From: Acidobacteriota bacterium
GTDB taxonomy: Bacteria; Acidobacteriota; Thermoanaerobaculia; Multivoradales; SZUA-115
DNA: 55,363 nt
NCBI GenBank assembly: GCA_024277255.1
Contig: JAJRVQ010000050.1
Span: 1-55,363 of the forward strand
Direction of reading: 5' to 3'
The translations under genes were made by a program, and so were the position numbers. Positions 43,558 through 52,014 of the stretch are shown piece after piece; positions within the stretch are counted from its first letter, which is position 1; each line of letters opens with the position of its first letter. The notes below the pieces were generated by a model. It was not told the DNA's origin. It searched no databases and saw only the letters and a list, made by a program, of their open reading frames with translations.

Positions 43558-45174
43558 CCGGTCCACTCCATCCAGCTTCGCCGGCACGTCGACGGCGGAG
43601 CCCAACAGGGCGGCGATCGTCGGCGCCACGTCCACCGTGTGAACCGTCGTCTCGATCCGTTGAGCGACGCCGCCGGGCAGGCGCAAGAGCCACGGTACGT
43701 GGGTGTCGTAGCGGTGCGGTGAGCCATGGGTCGTGCCGTAGCTGTCGATCGGCAGGTATGCGGAGTCGAACTCGATGTAGAAATTAGCCCTACGCTGTGG
43801 GTGAAGGACGTTGACGAAGAGTTGACCGATCGGATCCTCAGTGGCCTCCGGCTTCTCCAAGTCAGTGCGCGTCCACACTCGCGCCACACCGGGGCACTCT
43901 TCCAGCAAACGGGCCGCAGCCGCCTCGACGGTAGCCAGATCGAGGCCCCGTTCGGCGATGAGTTCCTCATCGAGGTACTCGCCGTCGAGCACCCACTGCC
44001 CGTCGCCGAACTGTTGCGCCAGCCTCTCACCCGCCCGCTGCACGCAAACCAGATCCGCCACCTCCAGGCGCCGTCCGTCAAGACCTTGGTCCCGCAAGTA
44101 CTCGGGCAGCTCCATCACGCCATGGTCGGCGCTCAACGAGACGATCACCTTGTCCAGACCGATCCTCCGGTCGATGTAATCGAGCAGCTCCCCTAACTCT
44201 CGGTCCAGCCGCAAGAGAGTGTCCAGCACTTCACGACTGTTGGGGCCAAAACCGTGGCCCACCGTATCGGTGGCTGAAAAGGAGATGCCGAGGAAATCGA
44301 CATAGCCGTCTTGGCCGAGCTGCTCGCCCTCGATCAGCGCTCGCGCCAATTGGGCCAGGTAGGAATCGACCACCGGCGTCGAGTAAATGCTCGCGTAGAA
44401 GGAGTCATCGCGCTGCATCGTCATGCTGCCGAAGGTGTGCGGGAACCGCTCGGTCAGCGGGCCGAGATCGGTGTCTGCAATCCCGATCTCGGCTCCGGCG
44501 GCTTGCGTCTGAGGCAGCGGCTCCCAGAGCGTCGCGAAGTACTCGTCCACCAACTTGCGGTCGTTGAACTCCAACAACCACTGAGGCAACTCTTCCGGAT
44601 AGTAGTAACCGCTCGAAGTGAACGAGCCGTCCTCGCGGTCATACCAGAATGCACCGTCCGCCTCCTTGCCGGCGGTGAGCAAGGCGGCGCGATCCTTACC
44701 ACTTGCGGCAAACACCTTCGAAGCCGGACTCGCCGCCTTGATCCAGCTGCCCAGCGTCGTCGCATCGAGGTTGCGAGGTGAGCGACGGAAGGTCGAATCG
44801 GAGACCGAATAGGTGAAGTCACCCTCCTGGCGGTCGAACCAGTAGTTGGCGACGATGCCGTGGTGGTTGGGAAAGAGGCCGGTTGAAAGGGTCGCGTGCC
44901 CCGGCGATGTCTCGGTTACCGCATGAAAGTGATGTGCCTCGGTAAAGCGCACCGATTCAGTGCCCAAGCGGGCAAAGCCCCCGCTAAACAGTGGCCCAAA
45001 ACGATCCAAATACTCGGCGCGCATCTGATCGACGACCAGAAAAAGTACCAGCCGCGGCCCGTCGAGCTGCGGCGGCAAGTCGGAATCGGGCTCCACAACG
45101 CTCGTTTGCTGGCACGCGGTGGCTGCGTTCAGCAAGAAAAGACCGGCGACCAAGACGGCAAAACGGCGGATCAT
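43528..45174 (-). CDS. Alkaline phosphatase family protein (PafA/nucleotide pyrophosphatase-like)
   Basis: The ATG at 45174 with GAGGGAAG upstream gives 548 aa. A signal peptide ends near Cys21 (LLNAATAC), so it may be a lipoprotein, though the lipobox is weak. Metal and nucleophile residues of the alkaline-phosphatase superfamily are present: Asp49 in VVDQMRAEY, Thr89 in TETSPGHATLSTG, FSATDTVGHGFGPNS, SLSADHGVMELPEY and THGSPHRYDTHVP. Thr as nucleophile fits PafA-type phosphomonoesterases or phosphodiesterases acting in the periplasm. It is divergent from the GGDEF-EAL gene. Confidence 0.86.
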   Translation of the reverse strand: MIRRFAVLVAGLFLLNAATACQQTSVVEPDSDLPPQLDGPRLVLFLVVDQMRAEYLDRFGPLFSGGFARLGTESVRFTEAHHFHAVTETSPGHATLSTGLFPNHHGIVANYWFDRQEGDFTYSVSDSTFRRSPRNLDATTLGSWIKAASPASKVFAASGKDRAALLTAGKEADGAFWYDREDGSFTSSGYYYPEELPQWLLEFNDRKLVDEYFATLWEPLPQTQAAGAEIGIADTDLGPLTERFPHTFGSMTMQRDDSFYASIYSTPVVDSYLAQLARALIEGEQLGQDGYVDFLGISFSATDTVGHGFGPNSREVLDTLLRLDRELGELLDYIDRRIGLDKVIVSLSADHGVMELPEYLRDQGLDGRRLEVADLVCVQRAGERLAQQFGDGQWVLDGEYLDEELIAERGLDLATVEAAAARLLEECPGVARVWTRTDLEKPEATEDPIGQLFVNVLHPQRRANFYIEFDSAYLPIDSYGTTHGSPHRYDTHVPWLLRLPGGVAQRIETTVHTVDVAPTIAALLGSAVDVPAKLDGVDRLAEDGLGPL

Positions 45175-45262
45175 CAGCTTCCCTCCACAAAGTCCACTGG
45201 GTGAGATCTGCCCGGAAGAGTAGCAGCCTCCCACCAGCGGAACCCACCCGGCAACAGTGTCC

Positions 45263-45292
45263 TTGGCCTCGACCTCTTACCGGGTGTAATAT
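45263..45292 (+). promoter_or_regulatory. Possible promoter of the GGDEF-EAL gene
   Basis: TTGGCC (45263-45268) and TAATAT (45287-45292) are 18 bp apart, with TG just before the -10 box. The stretch 45285-45345 is the most AT-rich in the neighbourhood. A start near 45299 would leave a leader of about 64 nt with GGATGG ahead of the GTG start. Confidence 0.35.
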
Positions 45293-45362
45293 AGAAACCT
45301 ATTTTCCAGCTGCCGTTTGTGCAAATATTTTTAACTTTCATATAGGATGGAACACCATTCCA

Positions 45363-47201
45363 GTGGATCCATTTAGATTCTTTGCGGTCGCCGGCGGACT
45401 CGTGATCGCATGGTTCCGGCGGCATGAATCTCGCGAAGAGTTCGCAGCTTCGGGAACTCCCGCCAGTGCAGCGACTCCCGCCGGGTCGCACCAAGATCGT
45501 CGAGCCAGGCTCCTCGACCGGATCCCCGGCCTCGGCTATTGTTGCGACCTCAATCGCCGAGTGACCGAGGCGACCCGTGGATCCCTCGAAGTCACCGGTT
45601 ACCACGCCAGCGACCTGGTACAGGGTGGTCCCCGGCTAGACGACCTGGTCCACCCCAAAGACCGACCTGAGGTTGGCCGGCAACTGGCAACCGTGATCGG
45701 GAGCGGCAAGCCGGTCCATTTCACCTATCGCCTACTCGCCGCCGACGGCACCGCCCGCAGGGTTTGGGAAACCGTCTGGCCCTGCGCTTGTGGACCGGGA
45801 GGGGTACAGAAGCTGGAAGGCTTTATCACCACCCTCGGCGAGGAGAACGAGAAACCTGACCGCGGCACCGGCCAGCCGGCGCTCGGTTTATCCGTTCTGC
45901 ACGATCCTCTCACCGGACTGTCGCGAGGTGCCCTGCTTGGCGATCGCTTGGAACAGCTCCTACACCGTAGCAACCGTCGCCCTCAGTCAGCCTTCGCACT
46001 GCTGCACATCGACCTCGACAACTTCCGCTCGGTCAACGAGCACCATGGCCGCGAGTACGCCGACCGCTTTCTGGAAATCACCGCCCGCCGACTGGAGGCT
46101 TGCGTTCGAGTCGAAGACACGGTGGCCCGGCTGGTCGACGACCAGTTCGCCGTTCTGCTCACCGAGATCAATGGTGTCGAAGCCGCGGTCCGTGTCGCGC
46201 GGCGTATCTCAGAGCTGCTCAACCTGCCGTTGTTCGTCGACCACGACCCAGTGAGAATCACCGCCAGCATCGGCGTGGTTTTCGGTCCGGCCTCCTACCG
46301 GCGGCCGAAGGAACTCCTGCGAGACGCAGAGACCGCCATGTGCCGCGCCAAGGTACACGGCGGCAATTCCTACGAGCTGTTCGACCGCGCGACGCACGAC
46401 TTGGCGCTGACCCGGTTGCTGCTGGAAAACGACCTCCGGGAGGCACTGCGGCGGCGCCAATTCGAGTTGCTCTATCAGCCGATTGTCGGCCTGCCGTGCG
46501 GCAAGATCGAGGGCTTCGAAGCGCTGCTGCGCTGGCGTCACCCCGAGCGCGGCCTTCTACGCCCGGAGGAGTTTCTCCAATCGGCCATCGAAAGCGGTCT
46601 GATCGTCCCGATCACCTGGTGGATTCTCAGGCAAGCATGCAGCCACGTCGCCAACTGGCGAGCCCAGTGCCCGGCGGGGGACGATCTCTATGTCAGCGTC
46701 AACATGCATGGCCGCCAGTTTGAAGACACGGACTTCATCGAGCGCATTCGCGACACGCTTGGCCGCGCCGATCTGGCGGCGCAAGGGCTGAGAATCGAGG
46801 TGACGGAAAGTGCCTTGATGATCGACGAAGAGATCACCCGGACTCTGCGCCAGCTACGCACCCTGGGAGTTCAGCTCGCTGTCGACGACTTCGGCACCGG
46901 TCACTCCAGCGTTGCCACGCTGTCGAAACTACCGATCCGGACTCTCAAGGTGGACCGGTCGTTCGTCGCCGGCATCGAGCAGGGAGAGGACGAGGCGACC
47001 GCTTTGATCCGCACGGTGGTCAGCATGGCTCAGGGCCTGACTATGGAGGTCGTCGGCGAAGGGGTGGAGCACGCGGAGCAAGCGGCCCGCCTGATGGAGC
47101 TGGGCTGCACCTCGGCACAAGGCTACTTTTTCGCTCGCCCCGGCACCGCCGACCAGATCACCGCGATGCTCGCCAGCGCCGTCTCCGCCGCGGCAGGTTA
47201 G
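45363..47201 (+). CDS. PAS-degenerate GGDEF-EAL protein, probable c-di-GMP phosphodiesterase
   Basis: The frame is open from 44991, but that part lies antisense to the phosphatase gene, so I take the GTG at 45363 (GGATGG upstream), giving 612 aa. A short N-terminal membrane segment (FFAVAGGLVIAWF) is followed by a PAS-like domain (about 50-155), a GGDEF-like domain (175-340) whose signature reads VDDQF instead of GGDEF, and an EAL domain (350-605). The EAL catalytic set is complete: Glu386, NMH (447-449), Glu479, DDFGTG (508-513), Lys529, Glu566 and Gln586. It should therefore hydrolyse c-di-GMP, with the degenerate cyclase half perhaps binding GTP as a regulator. Confidence 0.85.
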   Translation: MDPFRFFAVAGGLVIAWFRRHESREEFAASGTPASAATPAGSHQDRRARLLDRIPGLGYCCDLNRRVTEATRGSLEVTGYHASDLVQGGPRLDDLVHPKDRPEVGRQLATVIGSGKPVHFTYRLLAADGTARRVWETVWPCACGPGGVQKLEGFITTLGEENEKPDRGTGQPALGLSVLHDPLTGLSRGALLGDRLEQLLHRSNRRPQSAFALLHIDLDNFRSVNEHHGREYADRFLEITARRLEACVRVEDTVARLVDDQFAVLLTEINGVEAAVRVARRISELLNLPLFVDHDPVRITASIGVVFGPASYRRPKELLRDAETAMCRAKVHGGNSYELFDRATHDLALTRLLLENDLREALRRRQFELLYQPIVGLPCGKIEGFEALLRWRHPERGLLRPEEFLQSAIESGLIVPITWWILRQACSHVANWRAQCPAGDDLYVSVNMHGRQFEDTDFIERIRDTLGRADLAAQGLRIEVTESALMIDEEITRTLRQLRTLGVQLAVDDFGTGHSSVATLSKLPIRTLKVDRSFVAGIEQGEDEATALIRTVVSMAQGLTMEVVGEGVEHAEQAARLMELGCTSAQGYFFARPGTADQITAMLASAVSAAAG

Positions 47202-47209
47202 CTCCACCA

Positions 47210-48460
47210 TCAAAGCCCCGTAGTGGTGATCTTGATCTCGTTCTCGAGAGTGCGGTGCACCGGGCAGCGATCAGCGATCTCGAAGAGCCGCCGGCGCTGA
47301 TCCTCGGAGAGTTCGCCTTCGAGGGTGAGCTGGCGCGAGATGGTGTCGACCTTACCCGAGGTGGACTGGCAGTCGGCGCAATCCTCAGCGTGGATGCGGC
47401 CGTGACGCAACTCGACCTGCACTGCCTCAAGGGGCCACTTCTTGCGCTCGGCATACATGCGCAAGGTCATCGAAGTACAAGCGCCCAAACCGGCGAGGAG
47501 CATTTCGTAGGGGTTGGGACCGAGATCGGTCCCGCCTACCGACTTGGGTTCATCGGCGACCCAGCGGTGGCTTGAAGTCCGAATATCCTGAACAAAGCCG
47601 GCGGAACCGCCACGCACCACCACTGTTCCGGCGGGCGGCACCGGCTCACCGATCTTCTCGGCCGGCACCGCCGGCACCGCCGCCACCGTCTGCGCCGCCT
47701 CCTCGCAAAGATAGCGGCACACCCAGGAAGCGAGAACCTCACCGACGTACTGGGCGTCGCGGCGATCGCTCAGCAGGTGGTCTGCCTGGTGTAACGAGAC
47801 GAAGCTCTTCGGATGGTGAGCGTACCGGTAGATGCGGCGTGCATGTTCGATATCGACGACCCGGTCCACCGGCGAGTGGAAGATCAACAGGGGCCGGTTC
47901 AGCTTGTTCAAGCGTGGTTCCAGCCTCTGGCTGGCAAGATCGTCCAGGAACTGCTTCTGGACGGTGAACTGCCGGCCGGCGAGGGTCACCTGGGCCTCTC
48001 CTTCCGCTTCGATCCTCGGCGCCTTGATCTCCAGCTGGTCGCCCAAATGCGACGTGGAGCTGGGTGCACCAATGGTGGCGACCGCCTTGCACTCGGGAAT
48101 CTGTGAAGCGGCCACCAGCACCGCGGCACCGCCAAGGCTGTGGCCGATGAGCAGTCCCGGCGCTCGGAAGTCGCGACGCAGATAATCCGCCGCCGCCAGC
48201 AGATCCTCCACGTTGGAGGTGAAGTTGGTGGCGGCGAAGTCTCCTTCGCTCTCGCCCAGTCCGGTGAAATCGAAGCGCAACACCGCGACCCCGCGCTCAG
48301 CCAGAGTCCGCGAGATGTTGCCGGCGGCACTCAGATCCTTGCCGCAGGTGAAGCAGTGAGCCAGCAACGCGTACGCCTGCGGCTCGCCTTCCGGCAAGTC
48401 CAAGATCGCCGCCAGGCGGTGACCTTTAGCTCCTTCGAAGTGGACTCTCTTTCTGGACAT
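47210..48460 (-). CDS. Bifunctional alpha/beta-hydrolase/OsmC protein
   Basis: This 416-aa protein has GGAGAAACC before its ATG. The N-terminal half (1-255) is an alpha/beta hydrolase with Ser108 in IGHSLGGAAVLV and a DFTGLGESEG block. The C-terminal half (about 275-416) is OsmC/Ohr-like, with both redox cysteines in GACTSMTL and DRCPVHRTL. This fusion is a known bacterial family. OsmC domains reduce organic peroxides; how the hydrolase contributes is not established. The gene converges on the GGDEF-EAL gene with an 8-nt gap and is divergent from the isomerase gene. Confidence 0.9.
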   Translation of the reverse strand: MSRKRVHFEGAKGHRLAAILDLPEGEPQAYALLAHCFTCGKDLSAAGNISRTLAERGVAVLRFDFTGLGESEGDFAATNFTSNVEDLLAAADYLRRDFRAPGLLIGHSLGGAAVLVAASQIPECKAVATIGAPSSTSHLGDQLEIKAPRIEAEGEAQVTLAGRQFTVQKQFLDDLASQRLEPRLNKLNRPLLIFHSPVDRVVDIEHARRIYRYAHHPKSFVSLHQADHLLSDRRDAQYVGEVLASWVCRYLCEEAAQTVAAVPAVPAEKIGEPVPPAGTVVVRGGSAGFVQDIRTSSHRWVADEPKSVGGTDLGPNPYEMLLAGLGACTSMTLRMYAERKKWPLEAVQVELRHGRIHAEDCADCQSTSGKVDTISRQLTLEGELSEDQRRRLFEIADRCPVHRTLENEIKITTTGL

Positions 48461-48571
48461 GGTTTCTCCTCGGTGCTGTCGCCAGCTTGTTCTTGAGAAT
48501 CCGGGCTGAGAAGCCCGCGGGGTGAAACTCCTGTGCCAGAATCATCCCCCATTTCGCAACGAGGTACGCAG

Positions 48572-50197
48572 ATGAACGAGCATTCGGATCGAATTCACCC
48601 GGGACCGCTCGCCGACGGCTTCCACGAGGCGCTCGCCCGCCTCGACGAGAACGATGTTGTGGAGCGAGTCTGGGGCCGCGATGGCTCCCTGTGGCCGGGT
48701 GATCCCGCCGCCATCATCGAACGGCTGGGCTGGCTGGAAGTGCCGTGGACGATGCGCGCGCAAATCGACGATCTGCGCGCCTTCGCCCAGCGAGTACGCG
48801 AGGAGGGAGTCACCGATGTCGTGCTTCTCGGAATGGGCGGTTCCAGTCTCGGCGCCGAACTGCTGTGGCACGTCCTGGGGGGCGAGGAAGGCTGGCCTCG
48901 CTTGCGGGTCCTCGACTCGACCGTCCCCGCCTGGATCGAGTCCACCAGGCAGGCTATCGATGCGGAGAGGACACTCTTCCTGGTCTGTAGCAAATCGGGT
49001 GGCACCCTCGAAGTGCTCACCCTCTACGCCTACTTCCGACAGCAAGCTGAGGCCGCCGTGGGCGAGCGAGCCGGCCGGCACTTCGTCGCCATCACCGACC
49101 CGGGCAGCCCGCTGGCCACCATCGCCGGCGAGGCGGACTTCCGCCGCACCTTCCTCAACCCGGCGGATATCGGCGGCCGATTCAGCGTCCTGTCGCTCTT
49201 CGGTTTGGTGCCGGCGGCCTTGATCGGCCTCGATCTCGATCGCCTGCTCGACCGCGCCGGCACCATGGCTGAGCGCTGCTCACCACGGCCGGGCCGTACC
49301 GCCGCCCAGGATCCAGCCGCCCGGCTCGGCGCCCTCCTCTCGGCAGCGGCGCTGGCGGGCCGCAACAAGGCCACGCTGTTGACCACTCCACAACTCGACT
49401 CGTTCGGCCTTTGGGCGGAGCAGCTGGTCGCCGAGAGCACCGGCAAGCAGGGTAAGGGAGTGCTGCCGATCGCCACCGAGCCGTGGGGCGAACCCCGGCA
49501 CTACGGAAAGGATCGCCTGTTCATCGCCTTGCGCTGTGAGACGGACGACAACGGCGCGCTCGATCGCCAGATCGATGGGCTGGTGGCTGCCGGATTCCCC
49601 CTCGCGGTGCTGCCTCTGGCCGACAGCTACGACCTCGGCGCCGAGCTGTTCCGCTGGCAGATGGCGACCGCGCTTTGCGGTCACCTGCTCGCTCTCGACC
49701 CCTTCGACCAACCCGACGTCGAGTCGACCAAGCGCAACGCGAGCGCCATCCTCGCCGACTTCGAAGCGACCGGCAGCCTGCCTGCCGCTGTGCCCGCCGG
49801 CGCCGACCTGGCCGCGGAAGTGGAACAGCACCGTCCCGACTACGTCGCCCTGATGGCCTACCTCGGCTGCGACCCAGCCGTGGAGCGGGGGATTCGCCGG
49901 TTGCGCCGGCGGCTGCTGCACGAGGCCAAGCTGACCACCAGTTTCGGTTACGCACCGCGCCTCTTGCATTCGACCGGACAGTTCCACAAAGGCGGACCGG
50001 CCGGCGGCCTCTACGTCCAGCTGCTGCCGGCCGACTCCACCCAGGAGCTGCCGATACCCGGTCGCGCCTACGGCTTCGCCACGCTGGCGCGCGCCCAGGC
50101 GGATGCCGACGCCCGCGCACTCATCGACAAGGGCCGGCGGCTGATCCGCATCGAAGTCAGCCGAGATCCCGAGCAGACCCTGCCCGCGCTCCTTTGA
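48572..50197 (+). CDS. pgi: Glucose-6-phosphate isomerase
   Basis: The ATG at 48572 with GAGG upstream gives 541 aa. Sugar-isomerase blocks are visible: LLGMGGSSLGAELLW, LFLVCSKSGGTLEVL (phosphate-binding SGT loop), GGRFSVLSLFGLVPAAL, and a C-terminal HEAKLTTSFGYAPRLLHSTGQFHKGG. The sequence style matches the isomerase half of the bacterial transaldolase/phosphoglucose-isomerase fusion family, here standing alone. It interconverts glucose-6-phosphate and fructose-6-phosphate. Its end is only 6 nt from the convergent RNase D gene. Confidence 0.88.
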   Translation: MNEHSDRIHPGPLADGFHEALARLDENDVVERVWGRDGSLWPGDPAAIIERLGWLEVPWTMRAQIDDLRAFAQRVREEGVTDVVLLGMGGSSLGAELLWHVLGGEEGWPRLRVLDSTVPAWIESTRQAIDAERTLFLVCSKSGGTLEVLTLYAYFRQQAEAAVGERAGRHFVAITDPGSPLATIAGEADFRRTFLNPADIGGRFSVLSLFGLVPAALIGLDLDRLLDRAGTMAERCSPRPGRTAAQDPAARLGALLSAAALAGRNKATLLTTPQLDSFGLWAEQLVAESTGKQGKGVLPIATEPWGEPRHYGKDRLFIALRCETDDNGALDRQIDGLVAAGFPLAVLPLADSYDLGAELFRWQMATALCGHLLALDPFDQPDVESTKRNASAILADFEATGSLPAAVPAGADLAAEVEQHRPDYVALMAYLGCDPAVERGIRRLRRRLLHEAKLTTSFGYAPRLLHSTGQFHKGGPAGGLYVQLLPADSTQELPIPGRAYGFATLARAQADADARALIDKGRRLIRIEVSRDPEQTLPALL

Positions 50198-50203
50198 GTC
50201 CGG

Positions 50204-51340
50204 CTATCTGGACAGGAAATCCAGAACCTCGGCGCCGGCGAACTCTCTGCGCCAGCCGCTGAGCAACGGTAGCCCCGGTTCTTGCGAGCGATGGCCCTCC
50301 ACCCACCAGCGCACCAGCGCATCGCAGTCGCTGCGATTGGCGACGAAGCGCGGCGCCAGGTCATTTTCGCGGCAGCGCTGCTGGATCAAACTGGAGACTT
50401 CGGCGCTCAGCTTCTTGTCGGCGTTGGTCAGCCGATGCGGTGGAGGTCCGCCATCCACCACCGCCGGTTCAGCGGCACCTCGGGCGACCACCGCCAAGAT
50501 CTCCTTGCCCCGGCGTCTGCGAGTAGAGGCGTGCAGACCGTCGATCCCGTCCAGATCTCCCGGTTTGATCGGCAGCCGCTTGGCCAGCGACAGCAGGACT
50601 CCGTTCTTGAGGATCCAGGAGGGTGGCTTGTTCCTCGCCAGAGCCTTGCGCTCCCGCCAGGTCGCCAAAGCCTGCAAGACTCCCAGCTGCTGCGCTGAGA
50701 GCCGGCGCCAGGCTCCGATCTTGCGGTAGGCCTCTTCGGGAGAGGAAAGCTGCGCCGAACTCTCGGCCAGCCGATCCGACTCATCCACCACCCAGGCCAA
50801 CCGCCCCTTCTGCAACAACTCTTCACGCAGCATCTCAGCGATACGCGGCAGGTAGCGCACGTCATCCAGCGCGTAGCGCACCTGCTCCTGTGACAGGGGG
50901 CGCTGCAACCAGCGGGTGAACTGCATCGCCTTGTCGATCGCGATACCCAACATCTCCTCCACCAGCTTGCCGTAGCCGATCTGGTCGGCGATACCGAGGA
51001 AGCCGACCGCGATCTGGGTGTCGAAGATCGAGCGGCCCCGCACCCCGAATTCGCGCGCCAGCAGCGTCAAGTCCCCCTGCCCGGAGTGCACGATGGTCGC
51101 CACCTCCGGGGAAGCGACCAGTTCCGCCAGCGGTCGAGCATCGGCTGCGAGCGGATCGATCGCGGCGACCTGCGGAGATTCCACATCTCCCCAACCCACC
51201 TGAACCAGCGCCAGCTCCGGGATGTAGCGGTCCTCGGAAACGAACTCGAGATCGAAGGCAAAGGAGCCGTCCCGCCGGGCTGCCTGAGCAATCGTCACGG
51301 CGACCGCGGAGTCGGTGATGGGGGAGTACTCGGAAGACAT
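50204..51340 (-). CDS. rnd: Ribonuclease D
   Basis: This 378-aa protein has the DEDDy 3'-exonuclease residues: Asp30 and Glu32 (FDLEFVSE), Asp90 (SGQGDLTLL), and Tyr156 with Asp160 (YALDDVRYLP). Two HRDC-like helical regions follow (about 215-290 and 310-378), as in RNase D proteins that mature tRNA 3' ends. The ATG lies at 51340. A 257-bp divergent gap separates it from the second microprotein module. Confidence 0.87.
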   Translation of the reverse strand: MSSEYSPITDSAVAVTIAQAARRDGSFAFDLEFVSEDRYIPELALVQVGWGDVESPQVAAIDPLAADARPLAELVASPEVATIVHSGQGDLTLLAREFGVRGRSIFDTQIAVGFLGIADQIGYGKLVEEMLGIAIDKAMQFTRWLQRPLSQEQVRYALDDVRYLPRIAEMLREELLQKGRLAWVVDESDRLAESSAQLSSPEEAYRKIGAWRRLSAQQLGVLQALATWRERKALARNKPPSWILKNGVLLSLAKRLPIKPGDLDGIDGLHASTRRRRGKEILAVVARGAAEPAVVDGGPPPHRLTNADKKLSAEVSSLIQQRCRENDLAPRFVANRSDCDALVRWWVEGHRSQEPGLPLLSGWRREFAGAEVLDFLSR

Positions 51341-51537
51341 GGGCGTGAAAGCGGTGAGACCAGCAGGCCGGACCCTAACATGCCGGACAAGCGGACGGTA
51401 CAGCGGTGGGTTGTGGCTTCAGATCCAGCCCAATGAAAGAGCGCGAAACTACCAGCGCTAGGGTTGAGAGTGGAGCAGATGCCAAGCGAAAAGCAATGCA
51501 AGTTCTAAGCGATCTCCATCGATATCGACTTTCAGTC

Positions 51538-51566
51538 TTGACTACCAGACCGTAACCCAATATTGT
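51538..51566 (+). promoter_or_regulatory. Sigma-70-type promoter of the second microprotein module
   Basis: TTGACT (51538-51543, five of six) and TATTGT (51561-51566) are 17 bp apart, with the -10 ending 31 nt before the GTG start. The arrangement mirrors the promoter at 287-315. The gene's leader carries AAAGGA. Confidence 0.65.
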
Positions 51567-51597
51567 TTGTACATCATTACCTGAGAAAGGACAAATC

Positions 51598-52011
51598 GTG
51601 AGATTGACTAGGAAAACGGAACTGAAATTGCAACCACGCCTCCTCATTCTCGTCCTGCTAGCCGCCAGCGCTATCGCCTACGGCTACTCGGTGCAAGCTC
51701 AACTTCCAGGGCCTTGCGAACAATGTAGAGACGGAATCTATGGGTTCTTCGGAATGAACTACTGCATAGCCGCCAAGGAGGGCGTTGTTGGCAGCAACAA
51801 CTGTTCGAATGTACTGGAGTGGCACAACGATCGACCAGAGTCTGTGTGCCATCTGGACCCGCCATTCTGCTCGGTGATTACCGTAACTCCTCCGGCTGGC
51901 GGCGGTGGTGGTGGTGGTGGTGGCGGCGGCGGTGGTGGCGGCTCATTGTGTGTTACCAACGGTTTCTGCCCAGCCACCTGTTTTAGCTGTTCTCCGGCCC
52001 CGCTATTCTGA
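51598..52011 (+). CDS. Secreted cysteine-rich, glycine-linker microprotein (copy 2)
   Basis: The GTG at 51598 has AAAGGA upstream and gives 137 aa. A signal peptide (LLILVLLAASAIAYGYSVQAQ) precedes a six-cysteine head (40, 43, 56, 69, 84, 91), an uninterrupted 15-Gly linker (101-115) and a four-cysteine tail (118, 124, 128, 131) ending in APLF. It parallels the protein at 349: CxxCR with 12 residues to the next Cys, C-x-AAK, a VTP before the glycines, and GF-C-P-x-x-C-x-x-C ending in LF. I recognise no family. The large secreted protein gene begins three bases after its stop. Confidence 0.85.
   Translation: MRLTRKTELKLQPRLLILVLLAASAIAYGYSVQAQLPGPCEQCRDGIYGFFGMNYCIAAKEGVVGSNNCSNVLEWHNDRPESVCHLDPPFCSVITVTPPAGGGGGGGGGGGGGGGSLCVTNGFCPATCFSCSPAPLF
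51898..51942 (+). repeat. Run of 15 glycine codons (GGC/GGT)
   Basis: Fifteen consecutive GGN codons, including six GGT in a row, encode the linker of the microprotein. It is a simple triplet repeat liable to slip in whole codons, which would change linker length but not frame. Confidence 0.85.
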
Positions 52012-52014
52012 ACC

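Noticed and set aside
45317..45346. Second promoter candidate TTGTGC with TATAGG
   Set aside because: Its start point would fall after the GGATGG ribosome site of the GTG start, so it cannot make a normal leader; the pair at 45263-45292 fits better.
44991..45362. An upstream 124-codon extension of the GGDEF-EAL frame
   Set aside because: It is antisense to the 5' part of the phosphatase gene, is Arg-rich and crosses the AT-rich promoter region; the GTG at 45363 with GGATGG fits better.
51898..51942. GGT/GGC run as a CRISPR-like or mobile repeat
   Set aside because: It is a simple codon repeat inside a gene, without spacers or flanking duplications.
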